Shown in pieces: positions 1 to 11,646 of a stretch of 64,000 nucleotides of DNA; the stretch's first letter is position 1; each line of letters begins with the position of its first letter. The position numbers and the translations under genes were made by a program. The stretch is from Quercus robur (taxonomy: Eukaryota; Streptophyta; Magnoliopsida; Fagales; Fagaceae). The notes below the pieces were generated by a model that had not been told where the DNA came from, did not search any database, and was given only the letters and a program-made list of their open reading frames with translations. The stretch is from assembly GCF_932294415.1 (NCBI RefSeq), contig NC_065545.1, positions 42,694,327 through 42,758,326 of the forward strand, written 5' to 3'.

Positions 1-98
1 GAACTGATATGGACCAAAGGGGCTTAGTAGGCAGCAGGATAGTCCTTAATGAAAAACATGCTCAAGCTGCAGGCCCCAAGTGGCTGATATTCACATAA
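1..98 (+). CDS. possible 3'-terminal exon of an unrecognised gene (partial, weak)
   Basis: The third forward frame is open from the window edge to a TAA at 96-98 and reads 31 residues, with the stretch RGLVGSRIVLNEKHAQAAGP. The composition looks protein-like, and the bases after the stop become AT-rich as a 3' UTR would. I do not recognise the family, the 5' part is outside the window, and 31 open codons can occur by chance. A non-coding origin is equally possible. Confidence 0.22.
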   Translation, partial: TDMDQRGLVGSRIVLNEKHAQAAGPKWLIFT

Positions 99-871
99 CA
101 AAAAGGACCTGATTTCAGCTAATTCCTGGGATGTTTCCAGCATAAAAATTGGGCCATGGTCCCCCAACTCTGGAAATTGATTTGGCAGCAGAGAGGACTC
201 TTTTGTAAAGGTTTAGGTCTTAAAATTTTTATTCAAATGGGTAATGTGACTGCTGATAAAAGCAATATGATGCATTCAATATGAAAAAGAAAAATATGCT
301 CTCTACGTAGATATATATTCCCTAAGAATAAAACCCAGTGATATAAGGCATATCTGATTCGTCAAGGAGAGTTTTTTTTTTTATAAGTAATAATGAATTT
401 CATTAAAAGAACTCTGAAATGGTTTCCAAAAGAATTACAATCTAAGATTTACAAGATCCATGAAAACTACTAAAGAATTTACAAGATATCCCACCAATTA
501 TAATACAACATTCAAACAAAGAATGTAAAAATATAGATTTCATCTCAACAATAGATCTCTCTACCCCTCAAGCATTCAAACATTCCTTTCTCTTCAAATT
601 GTGTGCATAACACACTCAGGATTAGCATTCAAAATATGAATATAAGTATGTCAACCATAAAGCCCTTTACAACAAGCATAGACATTTATCATATTCTCTT
701 GCATCAACCAATAGATTTCTAATACAGAACATACAAAGAACCACATCTCATAGGAAAGTGAACAGCGTGTAGCAACAAGCGATCCAGACTCGCAGCTATA
801 TGATTAAGTTTTATGTATAATTTTCATTTATGAAATGAAATATGTTTCTTTCATGCTTTATCATTATTGTT
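99..871. other. no gene seen; AT-rich stretch
   Basis: No exon-like sequence is recognisable. Near 371-420 a poly(T) run is followed by a sequence whose reverse complement ends in TTACTTATA plus poly(A), resembling LINE 3' ends elsewhere in the window, so a minus-strand retroposon scrap is likely. Confidence 0.4.
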
Positions 872-1080
872 TGTGTAGCTGTAATTTTTATTTATTTATT
901 TATTTATTTTATATAGATACAATAGAATTCTAACCTATAGCGTTAGCTCTATAATGATTGCTCTTATCATTAGGCCAAAACATCAATCGATTTTTGGTGT
1001 AGGCATGGTTCGAACCCCAGATCTTTTATTCAACAAAAGACTTTACCAATTAAACCAACTAAAACCCACTGTATAGCTGT
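872..1080 (-). mobile_element. tRNA-derived SINE, minus strand, with target-site duplication
   Basis: Read on the minus strand from 1069, the element has a degenerate tRNA A-box-like start (TTGGTTTAATTGGTAAAG) and a good B box (GGGGTTCGAACC at about 1009-1020). It ends at about 890-911 in a TTTA/AAAT repeat tail. Near-identical 11-bp flanks (TGTGTAGCTGT at 872-882 and TGTATAGCTGT at 1070-1080, one mismatch) look like a target-site duplication. Related, more decayed copies lie near 29.16 and 30.33 kb. Confidence 0.7.
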
Positions 1081-2384
1081 TTTTTCTCAGTAATTGGAGA
1101 TTTACTCTTTATTAGTTGTAAATAATTATTACACTTTTGCTTATTTGGAAACGAACATCCAACAATTAAAACCTATTTCCAAAAGTGAATTTGTTCTTAC
1201 ATATTTTGAGCCTAAAATCAAGCAAAAGGATGGATCATCAATAACTCAGATGACCCACATAAGTCTCCCATATATATATCATGATACTTTCCCCTGAATT
1301 AAGAAGCCCTAAACAACATGCAACAACAGCCCACATATAGGTATGAACACAAGAAACTCATTATCAAATTATATAGATGGAATCATGGAATCGTCATTCA
1401 TGTACATCACTTGTTTGTACATATATAACAGTGTAGTGTAAAAGAGAATACATAAATACATAAATACATACATATGTGCGTGTGTGTGTGTTTGTATTAA
1501 TTTTTTTCCACCTGAATGGGAGGTGAACAAAGAATTCTGGATTTTCCAAAGGGGGTTTTTATTTCCTATAGAACCATAACCAGCAAGAAAGAGATGTGAC
1601 TAGATAACAAAGGGACTTAACCTTACTCCCAGAGGGTGCACACTTCTTTGGGCGGAATGTCCTTTGGTTTCTGTTTACAGAAGAATTACAAAGAGAATAT
1701 ATATCAGCAAAAGAGGTGAAACACATGGTTTTATAAGGCATCAATAATAAAATTAAGTTTAATGTATTAAGCAATATTTATGAACAGCACAAAACCATGA
1801 TCTTCACAACTACAAGAACACACACACAGACCAGAGTAGCAAGAGAACTACATATGGAAACTTTGGCTGGCATCAAGTCAGGTAGAAATTTGAATAGATA
1901 CTCATGCCCAGCAACAATAATAATTTCAAATTAAAATAAATAAATATGTACAAAGAGTCTGAACAAAACTTCCCAATGCATTCTTGACACACTCTATCAT
2001 AAATTGACTAGCTTTGGGACAATACATTTGTATGCTTTGAACTTCACCGTGCTTCTCATAATGAGAGGCCCCTGCTCTAGATTATACAAGGACCCACTAC
2101 TAATTTAGTAAATAGAAACCATTATACACACAGCTTACCTGTCCAAAGTGTACCATCTAATTTTTATAAAGCAAAAGCCTACTTCCTTTTAGTTTAGAAC
2201 CAATCATTGAGCATATGTATATCTCCCCTATATGTCCAAGAAATACATAAAGTCATCCATATAACATTGCCGTCACTATGCAATCAAACTCTCTCTGAGG
2301 ATCTCATAATAAATTCTTAAATAGTAGTGATGTCCTTCTCCCTTTACATTCATACCCAATCATTGATTTTAATTATTTTTAAAT

Positions 2385-2490
2385 TTACACACACCCCCAG
2401 TGCGTTTTGAATCCAAAACCTTACCCTCCAACCTTTGTTATGGGGAGAGAAGGTGCCCTTTGAGCTAGAGCTCATTGGCCGAACTTTTTT
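2385..2490 (-). mobile_element. SINE-like repeat, minus strand
   Basis: On the minus strand there is an A-box-like CTAGCTCAAAGGGCACC, followed after about 35 bp by a B-box-like GGTTTTGGATTCAAAACG. A partly similar sequence (GAGCTAGAGCTCATT with a pyrimidine-rich neighbour) recurs at about 59.4-59.47 kb. No clear tail or target duplication was found, so this is a tentative tRNA-derived family. Confidence 0.4.
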
Positions 2491-2944
2491 CTCTCTCTCT
2501 CTCTCTTTTTAATGATTTACATTTAAACCTAACCACAAAACAGATTTTCTCTACCAGGGTGTGTTGCACTGTTGGATTTTGTAAGAAGTAACCACTAAAG
2601 CTTAGCAAAGGCAGAGGAAGTGTTTCATGACGAAGTCACTCTTCTTAAATTCCCCGGAATCCCTTTTCCATTGTAAAATATAAAAAAATAAAATAAAAAA
2701 AAGGACGCATCCTACAATAGCTAGGCTATTACGTGTATCATAGAGAATCATTCCTATACTAGAAAGGAGCAGCCAGAAGGGCTTCTTTCTTAAAGAGAAG
2801 GAACAGAAAGAGAAGCCAAATGAGAGGCCTAGCCAACTACACATGTTTATCTCTTCTAAGTAGGATATGCAAGCACAACATATTATCCAAAGACTTTTTA
2901 TTTTTATTTTTTTTTTATCAGTATCCTAAGACTTTTAACTGACT

Positions 2945-3001
2945 AAAAATGGAACTTTTTTTTTTTTTTTTTAATAAGTAAGAGAAAAATGGAACTTTTT
3001 T
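2945..3001 (-). mobile_element. micro-retroposon: 23-bp poly(T) insert with target duplication
   Basis: A 17-bp unit AAAAATGGAACTTTTTT occurs at 2945-2961 and again at 2985-3001. Between them is a poly(T) run followed by AATAAGTAAGAG. On the minus strand this is the very end of a LINE (CTTACTTATT plus poly(A)). Confidence 0.65.
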
Positions 3002-4311
3002 ATGTGTCAATATCAGATAGATTTCCCATGACAGATTTGATGCAACTTACAATGCACAAGTTTTTCATTTGTACTATTATATTTACACTTTACAGAGGTG
3101 CCGCCAGAGGAAGCAAGCCCTGTCCTTGGTGCCATATCTTTCAGGAAGTTACATTCTGAAAAAAACAATAGCCAACTAGCTCACCAATTGAGCTGTCATT
3201 TATTTATATCTAGCGGAAATGCACCAATTGCGTATACTATTTATTTTTCTGCTAAGCAAGATTGTAATTGCACAACATAAAATTACTTTTAAAAGAAGTA
3301 ATTAGGATATAAAAGAATGAGGCTACACATCTAGTTCACCAAGTCAAACTATCATTTATTACATCTAGTGGAAAATGCCCCTATGGCTTAAAAATAATCA
3401 GCATTATCTATTAAAAATACATCATTTAAAAAATGCACATCACAGACATTTTGAACAGTCATTTTTAAGATGCAGACAAGAGATGTCTACCAGCAGAATG
3501 GAGATATCTTCATAAACAGCCAAATGCATCTGAATCCATAGATGTGAAAAAGTAAATTAATTTTTGAAGAAGCATATCTACCAATTAGAAGATGGTTTTA
3601 TTTGTTCCATGTTAAAAAACCAAGTCTGCATAAATAGTAATCTAAAGGATCGAAACTTCTAGAAAGCGAATACTATTACCATAATCAGTGCTTTCTTTTT
3701 CAGTATTTGAAACTTTTGGTCATTGTGAAGACGACAAAAGATTCCACACACACACACTTTCCCTTTCTTCTATGTTAGAGTGAAACCATCACATCTGTTC
3801 CTTTCTAATAAAGGAAAGATTCTCCATCATACATGCAACATGTTGACATAACTATTATCAGGCATGTTTATTTAGTTTTTATTAATGGAAAAGGAGTGAA
3901 TGGAAAGTTTTTTCATGAAGAGCAAAACTATTATGCAACATTTTGTTCATTTTTTGCAAATAATCAGCATTGACTTCATATGAAATCCAACAGCACAATG
4001 CACTCATGACGTCAAGGGGAACTCCCCTCTTTAGAGTCGTCTTTGAATACCCAAAATTACATAAGATAAAATTACCTATTTAATAGAAGATCAAAGACCA
4101 ACAACTAAGACTGAAATAGTGAAAGACAAATTCATGAACCCCAATTTAAAAAACTACCATCACTCAAATTCTGAACCATATTCCGGCCAATGGTCACTTT
4201 CCCCTTTGGTTTCTCTTTCCTCATTTCTGTATTTCCGGTCTCTCTTTTTTTCTTTTATTTTTTATAAGTATTTCTGGTCTCTTTCTTATAACTAACTAAC
4301 TTCCCACATCT

Positions 4312-4418
4312 GGCAAGAGCCTTGTAACTCAACTGGTTGGAACCTCTTGGTGTATCCATGACATCCAGGGTTCAAATTCCTCCCCTGTTGTATCTATCGT
4401 ATTATCAAAAAAAAAAAA
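4312..4418 (+). mobile_element. tRNA-derived SINE copy 1
   Basis: An A box (CCTTGTAACTCAACTGG from 4320) is followed about 45 bp later by a B box (GGGTTCAAATTCC, 4368-4380) and a terminal A12 tract at 4407-4418. The total length of about 107 bp fits a short plant SINE transcribed by RNA polymerase III. Confidence 0.65.
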
Positions 4419-4473
4419 CTTCACGCATCTATCCACACAGGTTCTTTTATCTCCTATGCATGTAAGTGTCAAA

Positions 4474-4577
4474 AGCCTTGTAACTCAATTGACTAGCACC
4501 TATTGGTGTTTTCAACGAAGACATTTAAAGTTCAAATCCCCCTCCTCTAACTATCAAATTATCACCCAAAAAAAAAA
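4474..4577 (+). mobile_element. tRNA-derived SINE copy 2
   Basis: The layout matches the copy about 160 bp upstream: A box GCCTTGTAACTCAATTGAC, B box AAAGTTCAAATCCCC near 4529 and a poly(A) end at 4567-4577. Copies 1 and 2 share wording such as TTGGTGT after the A box but are clearly diverged, so they are probably independent insertions rather than a recent tandem duplication. Confidence 0.62.
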
Positions 4578-4689
4578 CCACAAGCATCTCGTGCTCAATT
4601 TAATGCAAAAATCAACTGTATAATGCCAAAATGGAATGTTGGTTTGGATTTTGGGCTCATTCAAGAAACTATGTATGAAATCAATGCAA

Positions 4690-4837
4690 GTGAGCCTGCA
4701 AGAAATGTAACATAACCAATAGAAAAATGCCTAACAATTATTCAAATGGAAAACTAAGAAGCAGTGAGCCTGCAAGAAATGTAACATAACCAATAGAAAA
4801 ATGCCTACCAGTTATTCAAATGGAAAACTAAGAAGCT
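4690..4837. repeat. 74-bp tandem duplication
   Basis: Two adjacent 74-bp units begin GTGAGCCTGCAAGAAATG at 4690 and 4764. They differ only in a short stretch (CTAACAATTA versus CTACCAGTTA), so the duplication looks recent. Confidence 0.9.
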
Positions 4838-6631
4838 TCTATTTTGTGTTAGTGTTTTTGCCACCAAAAAAAAATCCATGTACACAATCTTGATGGTTGA
4901 TACTAATAATTAAACAAAAAAAAAAAAAATGCAAATCCAATGAAATATTGTAGATGTGCATATGGCATAATATGAACTAAGAAATTGACCAAATAATCAA
5001 AGATCATAGCTTTTTGAACCCGTTTGCAACTGCATACACATACACATGCCTTATAAAAGCCGAAAGGGTATCTAAAAAAATCACTAAATCTTCAAATAAA
5101 GTAACCCAATAAACAACAGAACTGCCATAAAAATTAAATCCAAAAAATAATAATAATTTTGAGCAAAATAAACAGATAAGAATTAAAATATTATATTCTA
5201 AAAAGAAAAAGAAAAAGAAAATTAAATTATATACCTGCCCAGACCAAAGAGGCTCATAGCTAGTGCGAGAGATTAGAGATGTTGTTGAGGCTTGATTGAA
5301 AAAGAATGTGATTGCACAGTCACTGACACTACCCTTCTTTCTGGTTTCTGGTTTGGTAAAATTTGGGTGATATTTCAAACTGGTCCCTCAATATATTCTT
5401 ATTTTACGTGGGGGGGCCCCAGAGAATGTGATGCGATATCATGCAATGGTTGACCACCTGACTCCTTGTACTGTTTGTCTTTGTCCTAACGTACTTTACT
5501 GTAAGCAAAAATATGTACATGTTTTGCAAGAATGGAGAGAGTAAACATACCAGAAAAAAGAGAGTTTTTGCACAAAAGTATCTGCATTTTTTTTTCTTTC
5601 TTTTTTAGCCTTCAAAACTAAGAAGGGAAATCATGGCAAGCAGGCTGGTTTTTGGGTTCTAATCGGGTTTGGATGAAAAATTGGTGATCCTAAACGGGTT
5701 GGGCTACGACTTTTTTTTCTTTTTTTTTTTTTGAGAAAATGTTTTTTTTGACAGTTTGAGAAAATGTTGGGCTACGACTTGACTAGTATTTTTCACCTTC
5801 AAAAAAAAAAAAAAAAAAACTGTTTGGAATCAATTTATAAGTTTAGCTAATTACTTTGAGTATTTTAGTGGTTGAGGGAGTTTTTTTAAGAATTCGTCTA
5901 TAATATCTCAAAAAAAAAACTTATAAGTTTTTTTTTTTAATTTTTTATGTACAGTTTTTTAAAACTTCATTTTTTTCTTTTTTCTCACTTTTTTAAAAAG
6001 TTAAATAAATATCCCCAAAATGTTGAAAATAACAACATGATAAATAATATATAGATTTTTAGCTTTACAAAATTCACCAAATGATATCATCACCATAAAA
6101 GTTAGGTGATTTAGACAATAAAAGAGATTAACTCACTTGCAGCAAATAAGACTAACAATAGCAATTATATTATGAGTTTAATTGCAAAAAAAAAGAAAAA
6201 AAAGAAGAAGGATTTAAGCCAATATTTTTAACCTTTTAGCACACCAAACGATGTAAAGATGTTTCAAACTAAATTACTTGATGCAATCAAATTTAAATTG
6301 TAAACTCAATTTCTATAATCTTATTGCTTTGTGGTCAAAGTCAAACTATAAAGAAACTTTTTTGCGGTTGCTATTTGCTTTAACGTTGTCATTATCTTTG
6401 ATGGATGACATTATATTACCTTTACATGATTAGCATTTGTAGGTATTTGCTTGATCCTATGATATGATTTTTTTTTTTTTTTTAAAATTTAAAGGGCTAG
6501 GTCATGGGTCACAAGGGTTGACCCAACCCGACTTGGGAAAAAAAAACCTTATCAAGATACTGGTCAACTCCAGGTTTGAACCAACTTGGCTAGTCAGATC
6601 AATAACCCAGTGAATTGGTACCTAAACTAGT
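4838..6631. other. intergenic, no gene recognised
   Basis: Very AT-rich with many homopolymer runs. The open frame at about 5004-5378 (-) is low complexity without a recognisable domain. The micro-insertion at 5698-5780 is the only defined element. Confidence 0.5.
5698..5780 (-). mobile_element. micro-retroposon: 53-bp poly(T) insert with 15-bp target duplication
   Basis: GTTGGGCTACGACTT is present at 5698-5712 and 5766-5780. The 53 bp between them are mostly T, with two GAGAAAATGTTT-like motifs. The structure fits a short minus-strand retroposon inserted by the LINE machinery. Confidence 0.65.
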
Positions 6632-6771
6632 CTAGTTATCTATTTTTTTTTTTTTTTTTTGTAAACCAACGCTGAAATAGATTAAGTACTAATAAGTCTG
6701 TTACAATGAAATTCGGCTTTGTCAAAAGCTAGCAAATCCTCCACCACAGGTGGTGGGTAACTAGTTATCTA
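6632..6771 (-). mobile_element. truncated retroposon, 118 bp, with 11-bp target duplication
   Basis: CTAGTTATCTA flanks the insert exactly (6632-6642 and 6761-6771). The insert starts with a T18-20 run, so it is a minus-strand element whose poly(A) is at the left. The remaining 100 bp do not encode anything recognisable. Confidence 0.68.
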
Positions 6772-7095
6772 ATTGAATCACTTATACATTTGATTCGGTA
6801 AAACCCAATAAAAGTGTAAAATTAAATGGGTTTTACTCAACCTGTGAAAAAGTAGAGTTAGGTTTGGGTTTTTAAAATCAAACCCAAAGCGAGGTTCAGG
6901 TTGGGTGCAGGTTTTAGAAATACCCGCCGCAAACCCGAACTTGACTCGAATACAATAAAATTTGTAAAATACCCTAGCTATACATATCACTAACTTCTTA
7001 CAAACCCCAAACCTAATAAATCTTAAATTCACAATTCTCAACTGCCGCCCCTCAAGCTCTCACTCTCACCGACCAACCCTTACTCTCACTCTCTA

Positions 7096-7244
7096 AGTCC
7101 GCCGCCAGCCACCCCCCTCAAGCCCTCCCTCCACCTCGTTGTTAATGCCAACTCGCCTCTCACCCTCATAGTCCGCCGCCAGCCACCCCCCCTCAAGCCC
7201 TCCCTCCACCTCGTTGTTAATGCCAACTCGCCTCTCACCCTCAT
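7096..7244. repeat. 74-bp GC-rich tandem duplication
   Basis: Two neighbouring copies of a CCGCC- and CCCTC-rich unit start AGTCCGCCGCC at 7096 and 7170. The second has one extra C. The block lies in a C-rich stretch (about 7040-7630), compositionally unlike its AT-rich surroundings, in which no gene is recognised. Confidence 0.9.
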
Positions 7245-7734
7245 CCTCACCCTCACTCTCACTCTCATTATGTTTTTATTGATTTCTATTCCCCTGCCAA
7301 CATGCTATCATCCTACCACACAACTCACCCAAACCACCATAGCCATAACCAAGCCCAGAAAACAAGATCCAAGAAAAAAAATTCTTCACCAACGGATCAT
7401 CCCAAATCCTCGCCGCGGACAATCAAAACTCTCATCAATCGCGAAAATCTCCACAACCACCATGAACAACCCCTCACCCGTTACAAACCCACAACTAGTT
7501 AGCTAAAAATACTGACCACCACCTACGAACCAATCGCCAATCCCACACTGCTCCGCCAACAACCACCAACAGAAGCCCGTGACGTCCATTGCTAGCTACG
7601 AACTCACATCACACGAAGCTGTTGTTACGCCGAGAGCTTCATTTTCTTTCTCTCTACAAAGTGAGGGGAATTTGTCATGTGGTTAGCTGGGTTTGCCATT
7701 ATTGTGAGCCTAATTTGTTGGGTTTTTTTTGTGT

Positions 7735-8802
7735 TTTGTTGGTGGAATTTTGAAGCACTCCATTGTGTACGTGGGAATGGCTTGAGCTATAGCTTTTAAT
7801 AGCACTTCCTTTCCAGCTTTAGATAGCATTTTCTCTTTCCACCCCACTAGTTTCTTGCTAAGCTTCTCTTTTATGGCATTAAAAGAATTCCTCTTATTTT
7901 TGCCAACTAAAGGTGGAAGGCCTAAATACATCTCATGTTGTCTGATCACTTGTGCCCCAAACTTACTCTTTATCTCCTATTGAATGTCATCTGGTGTATT
8001 GCTACTAAAAAATAAAGAGGTTTTTGTATGGTTTAGTTGCTGTCCAGAAGCTTCTTCATATACAGTGAGAATTCTCTGCAGGGAGTTACACTCTTCAATT
8101 GAAGCCTTACAAAAAATGAGACTATCATTAGCAAAAAATAAATGAGAAAGTCTAGGGCCCACCTGGCATTACTAACCCTTCCATCACACCATCATCCACA
8201 ACCTTCTTAATTAGAGAAGAAAGACCTTCAGCACATAAAAGGAAAAGGTATGGTGATAAAGGATCACCCTGACGTATACCCCTATTTGGAATAATATGCC
8301 CTTTTGGTTTCCCATTTATCCTTACTGAATAAGTACCTGTTGTGACACACTGCATGACCAACTTCCTCCATTTCTCATCAAACCTCAACCTATTCATAAT
8401 TTTATCCAATCAAAGCCATTTCACCTTATCATAGGCCTTACTCATATCCAATTTCACAGCCATATTACCCATCTTCCCTCCCTTCTTTTGGTTAATATGG
8501 TGCATTGCTTCAAAAGCGACTAAAACATTATCAGTAATTAACCTTCCATGCACAAAAGCACTTTGGGTATCATTAATAATGGAAGGAAGAAGTTTCTTCA
8601 TTCTATTTGCAATAGCTTTTGAAGCAATTTTAAACACCACATTACACAAACTTATAGGCCTATAATCAGTCACCGTTTTTGGTTCCTTAACTTTTGGAAT
8701 AAGAACAATATGGTTTCATTAAAATTAGGCGGGATAAGACCCAAATTAAGAAAATCAAGAATAGTACGTGTAACTACATCTCCAATTTTATCACATGTCT
8801 AA
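7735..8802 (-). pseudogene. LINE (non-LTR) reverse transcriptase fragment, broken
   Basis: The minus strand reads through consecutive parts of a plant LINE reverse transcriptase: DYRPISLCNVVFKIASK, QSAFVHGRLITDN, KLDMSKAYDKV, NRGIRQGDPLSPYLF, HLFFANDSLIFCKA, then MYLGLPPLVGKNKR and SKAGKEVLLKAIAQAIPTYT. The catalytic FADD box has become FAND. Frameshifts near 8720 and 8155 and stop codons near 8408 and 7975 break the frame. Both the endonuclease side and the zf-RVT/RNase H side are missing, so this is an internal fragment. It cannot encode an active enzyme. Confidence 0.92.
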
Positions 8803-8892
8803 TAAGTTTGATTACCACCTTATTGTTATACATATATTAATTTATAAAATACTTTATTTGCATGTTGAAAATGTTTATAATTTTTTACATTA

Positions 8893-8923
<31 letters not shown>

Positions 8924-9529
8924 TTCTTTTGTTAATGTTAGTGTCCAAAGCTATTTGAGGTTTTGATTATTTTCCAAAGAATGTGTAGTCCCCCTACTCC
9001 GCACACATTATATAATTATTATAGAGAGTAATCATTTAGGGAAAAAAAAATGTTGGTTAGGCATTTTGAACTCTAGACCTTATGGATTTATGAGGTCTTG
9101 ACTCTTGAAAACCACTAGACACACCTTTGCCTTTTCTTTTTCTTTTTTTTACTACTATATATAACATAATATATGGTACATAAATGATTGAATTGCCACA
9201 TTTTAATTTGGTCTCCCAAATCTTAAAAAAAAAAAAGGTCTCCCAAATATAAATTCCTTACTCCACCATTGGTTACCATCATATCCCAAGTCTAATAGAT
9301 GATAGAAAAAAGAGTCCTCAATGACAATAAGAGGTCGTCCAGTTTCTCATTCGTTTGCTTGATAATCTATTTGTTGTGGAAGTAGTCATGTAAGGGACAA
9401 ATGAGGTAATAGTTCTTAAAACTTAAAAGTAATTTAAAATAATAATTATGTGGTTTATTGGTCGATATGGTACACTCATATAAATTATGGTATTAGTCAA
9501 TTTACTTTCTTATGTATTATTACAACTTT
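8803..9529. other. intergenic with an ATT microsatellite
   Basis: No gene is seen. An (ATT)n run lies at about 8890-8925. A possible very decayed SINE (minus-strand TGTCTAGTGGTTTTCAAG and AGAGTTCAAAATGCC) lies at about 9050-9125. Confidence 0.5.
9210..9248 (+). mobile_element. 15-bp poly(A) micro-insertion with 12-bp target duplication
   Basis: GGTCTCCCAAAT occurs at 9210-9221 and 9237-9248. Only CTT plus A12 separates the copies. This is the smallest member of the poly(A) insertion series in the window. Confidence 0.6.
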
Positions 9530-10245
9530 AAAAGTGCTATTTTTTCTTAAAAAAATTTGTAGGGCGTTCGAGGACGAAGAGGATGGAGCATGAAGTATCG
9601 TACAGTTCCACCCGCAAAAGTGTATCCGACCTGAGGACTTCATCGACCTGAGAAGGGAGGAAGATGCGAGATAACACTTTGGGAGAACCCATTTCGATAA
9701 AAAAAAAGGATCATGGAAAGGGCCAAGATGGTGGAAGGAAGCTTCTTGTAAATGGTATACCTTCCCCCACCGCATTGAATGCACTACAACAACCTTATTA
9801 GCTACATTGATGAGGAAATGACACTTGAACAGTAGTTTCGTAGCTAGCAGCCCCTTCTACCACTTTCAGCAGAACTCTGATGGGACAAGTGACCTAAGAA
9901 AAGCCTTGAGGCATACAAGTGGAGAGCTAGGTGCAAAGAGGAAGGATATATAAGAGATGGGAACCTTTCAGTTAGAGGGGGATTATTATTCTCTAAGGAT
10001 GAAAAAACAAGAAAGTGAACAATGAATTATTTGGTATAGAATTTGTGTCATTCATATATAAGAACTAGTCCTCGGACTCACTCGAGGACCGCAATATCCT
10101 CAGTTGCTACTTAAATTGTTTTTCTTCATTACTTCAGATTCCTCGGCTTTAGAATTGAACTTAGTCCCAAATTTACACTATAACTATTTTCCCACTCTCT
10201 ATAAAAATACTATTGTGTAGACTTGATTTGAGGGACAATGCATCA
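9530..10245 (+). mobile_element. LTR-retrotransposon LTR remnant
   Basis: A GC-richer block of about 0.7 kb contains a TATA-like GGATATATAAGAG near 9946 and repeated CCTCGGACTC/GAGGACC wording near 10070. A segment (CACCGCATTGAATGC followed by ATTGATGAGGAAATG) aligns by eye with the block at 27.54-27.99 kb. I infer a degenerate, probably Gypsy-type LTR; precise ends and a target duplication were not found. Confidence 0.45.
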
Positions 10246-10523
10246 CTGTTCTTAGTGGGCTTGAGCCATCAATTTCTTAATACTTACAAATTTATTGATA
10301 AACATAAAAATATAGTATTTAAAGGACTATTTCGAAGTACTCCTATGTAAATAATATATATATAATTTATTTAAGATAAAATGCAAATTCCACCCTCTAA
10401 CTTTAGCTTAAATTTATTTTAATCATTTAACTTTACTTTTGTTCAATTGAATCCTCTAATTTATTCAATTAAAGTCTTTTGTCAAATTTTGTTAAAAAAA
10501 ATTCCATTAAAAAAATATTATTT

Positions 10524-10578
10524 TCACATCAAAAAATCTATAAAATTAATAAAAATATTTTATAGATTTTTTTGTGAT
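10524..10578. repeat. AT-rich hairpin inside a possible foldback element
   Basis: TCACATCAAAAAATCTATAAAAT is followed after a short loop by its near-perfect inverse, ATTTTATAGATTTTTTTGTGA. The surroundings (about 10380-10715) carry weaker inverse similarities such as ATTCCATTAA/TTAACGGAAT, so a decayed foldback transposon is possible. Confidence 0.5.
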
Positions 10579-11253
10579 AAAATTTTTTCAAAAATTGTTT
10601 TATTAGTTAATTACATAATGGCATTTTTTTTAACGGAATTGGACAAAATGTATGAATTGAATAAATTTGAAAAGTAAATAAAATAATAATTTTTTGTTAT
10701 ACCTTTAACTTTAAGCTACAGTGCACTGTAGCTCAAGTGGTAAAATTTTTAGCAATAGCTCCACTGATGCAGCCTTATTTTTGTTATATTTTTTTTTATA
10801 TTGATTGTTAAAAATAGCAATTTGGCAATTTGGCACCACCAATACTAATCATCTAAGTCAAATTTAAATTTTAAATACAATTCTAGTTTAGAGTTTAAAA
10901 ATAAACAACAGAAAATCTAAAATGATTTTGCTATTGTTTCTTGCATCAATAGCTTTGAAGCCACATAAATTATATAAGAAAATATGGAGAGAGAATGTGG
11001 AATTAACGCTGTTTGTCTTTGAGAACTACCATGAGATGGATTATTATCTCTATATATTAAGAGGATTCAGAAATTTAGTTATGCCTTCAGAAAATGTCAA
11101 AAATACCCCTAATCTAATTGGATAATCCTTATTCTTAAAAAATAAAAAATAGGGTTAAAATTGTAATTCAACAAAATTCAACATAAAAAATAAAATAAAA
11201 AAACTACCAAAGAAGCTTTTTCCTAAAAATTAGCACACTCTCTATTTAAATAT

Positions 11254-11308
11254 GAGAAATGCTACGTCCACAACAATTTTACAACATTTTCACACCATTG
11301 CATTTCTC
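11254..11308. mobile_element. 55-bp miniature inverted-repeat element with 10-bp target duplication
   Basis: The element starts GAGAAATGCTACG and ends ATTGCATTTCTC, with 8-bp terminal inverted repeats GAGAAATG/CATTTCTC. It is flanked by an exact 10-bp repeat ATTTAAATAT (11244-11253 and 11309-11318). That duplication length fits the Mutator-like class. The start sequence resembles longer MITEs that I believe are common in woody dicots, so this is probably an internally deleted copy. Confidence 0.7.
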
Positions 11309-11646
11309 ATTTAAATATATCTCATGCACGTTTGATACATTTTTTCCTAAAAATTAGCACACACTAAATCCAGCAATTTACTATATTTCAAATCTTAAAT
11401 TTTAATTTCTTAAAAATTTATTCATATGTAACCTTAGTAACAATAGATAAATTCAAATTAAAAAATTACATTAAACTAAAAAAAAAAAAAAAAAAAGCAT
11501 CATTACATATGCAGAGCGTGTGTGATTGCTTTCTTTATTCTTTATACTCTTTACAAATTATAAGGTTATAACTACTCTGTTTGTACTCCAAGTAAGATTA
11601 TAAACAATGATCTCGGCTAAAGTTATACAAAAGACTTAGACCTTAA

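Larger units (their letters stand above)
1081..4310. other. intergenic, no gene recognised
   Basis: Only short random open frames are present. Landmarks are a GT repeat near 1478-1490, a SINE-like segment at 2385-2490 and a micro-insertion at 2945-3001, listed separately. A GC-richer patch at 3095-3150 is open on both strands for a short way but has no recognisable family and no clear splice sites. Confidence 0.5.

Noticed and set aside
5004-5378. 124-codon minus-strand frame
   Set aside because: Phe-run, AT-driven composition without recognisable domain.
7270-7506. Overlapping Thr/Pro- and His/Asn-rich frames
   Set aside because: Two frames of the same C/A-rich stretch are open; no family recognised.
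10705-10790. tRNA-like CTGTAGCTCAAGTGGTAAAA suggesting another SINE
   Set aside because: No B box or tail could be found downstream, so the A-box match alone is not enough.
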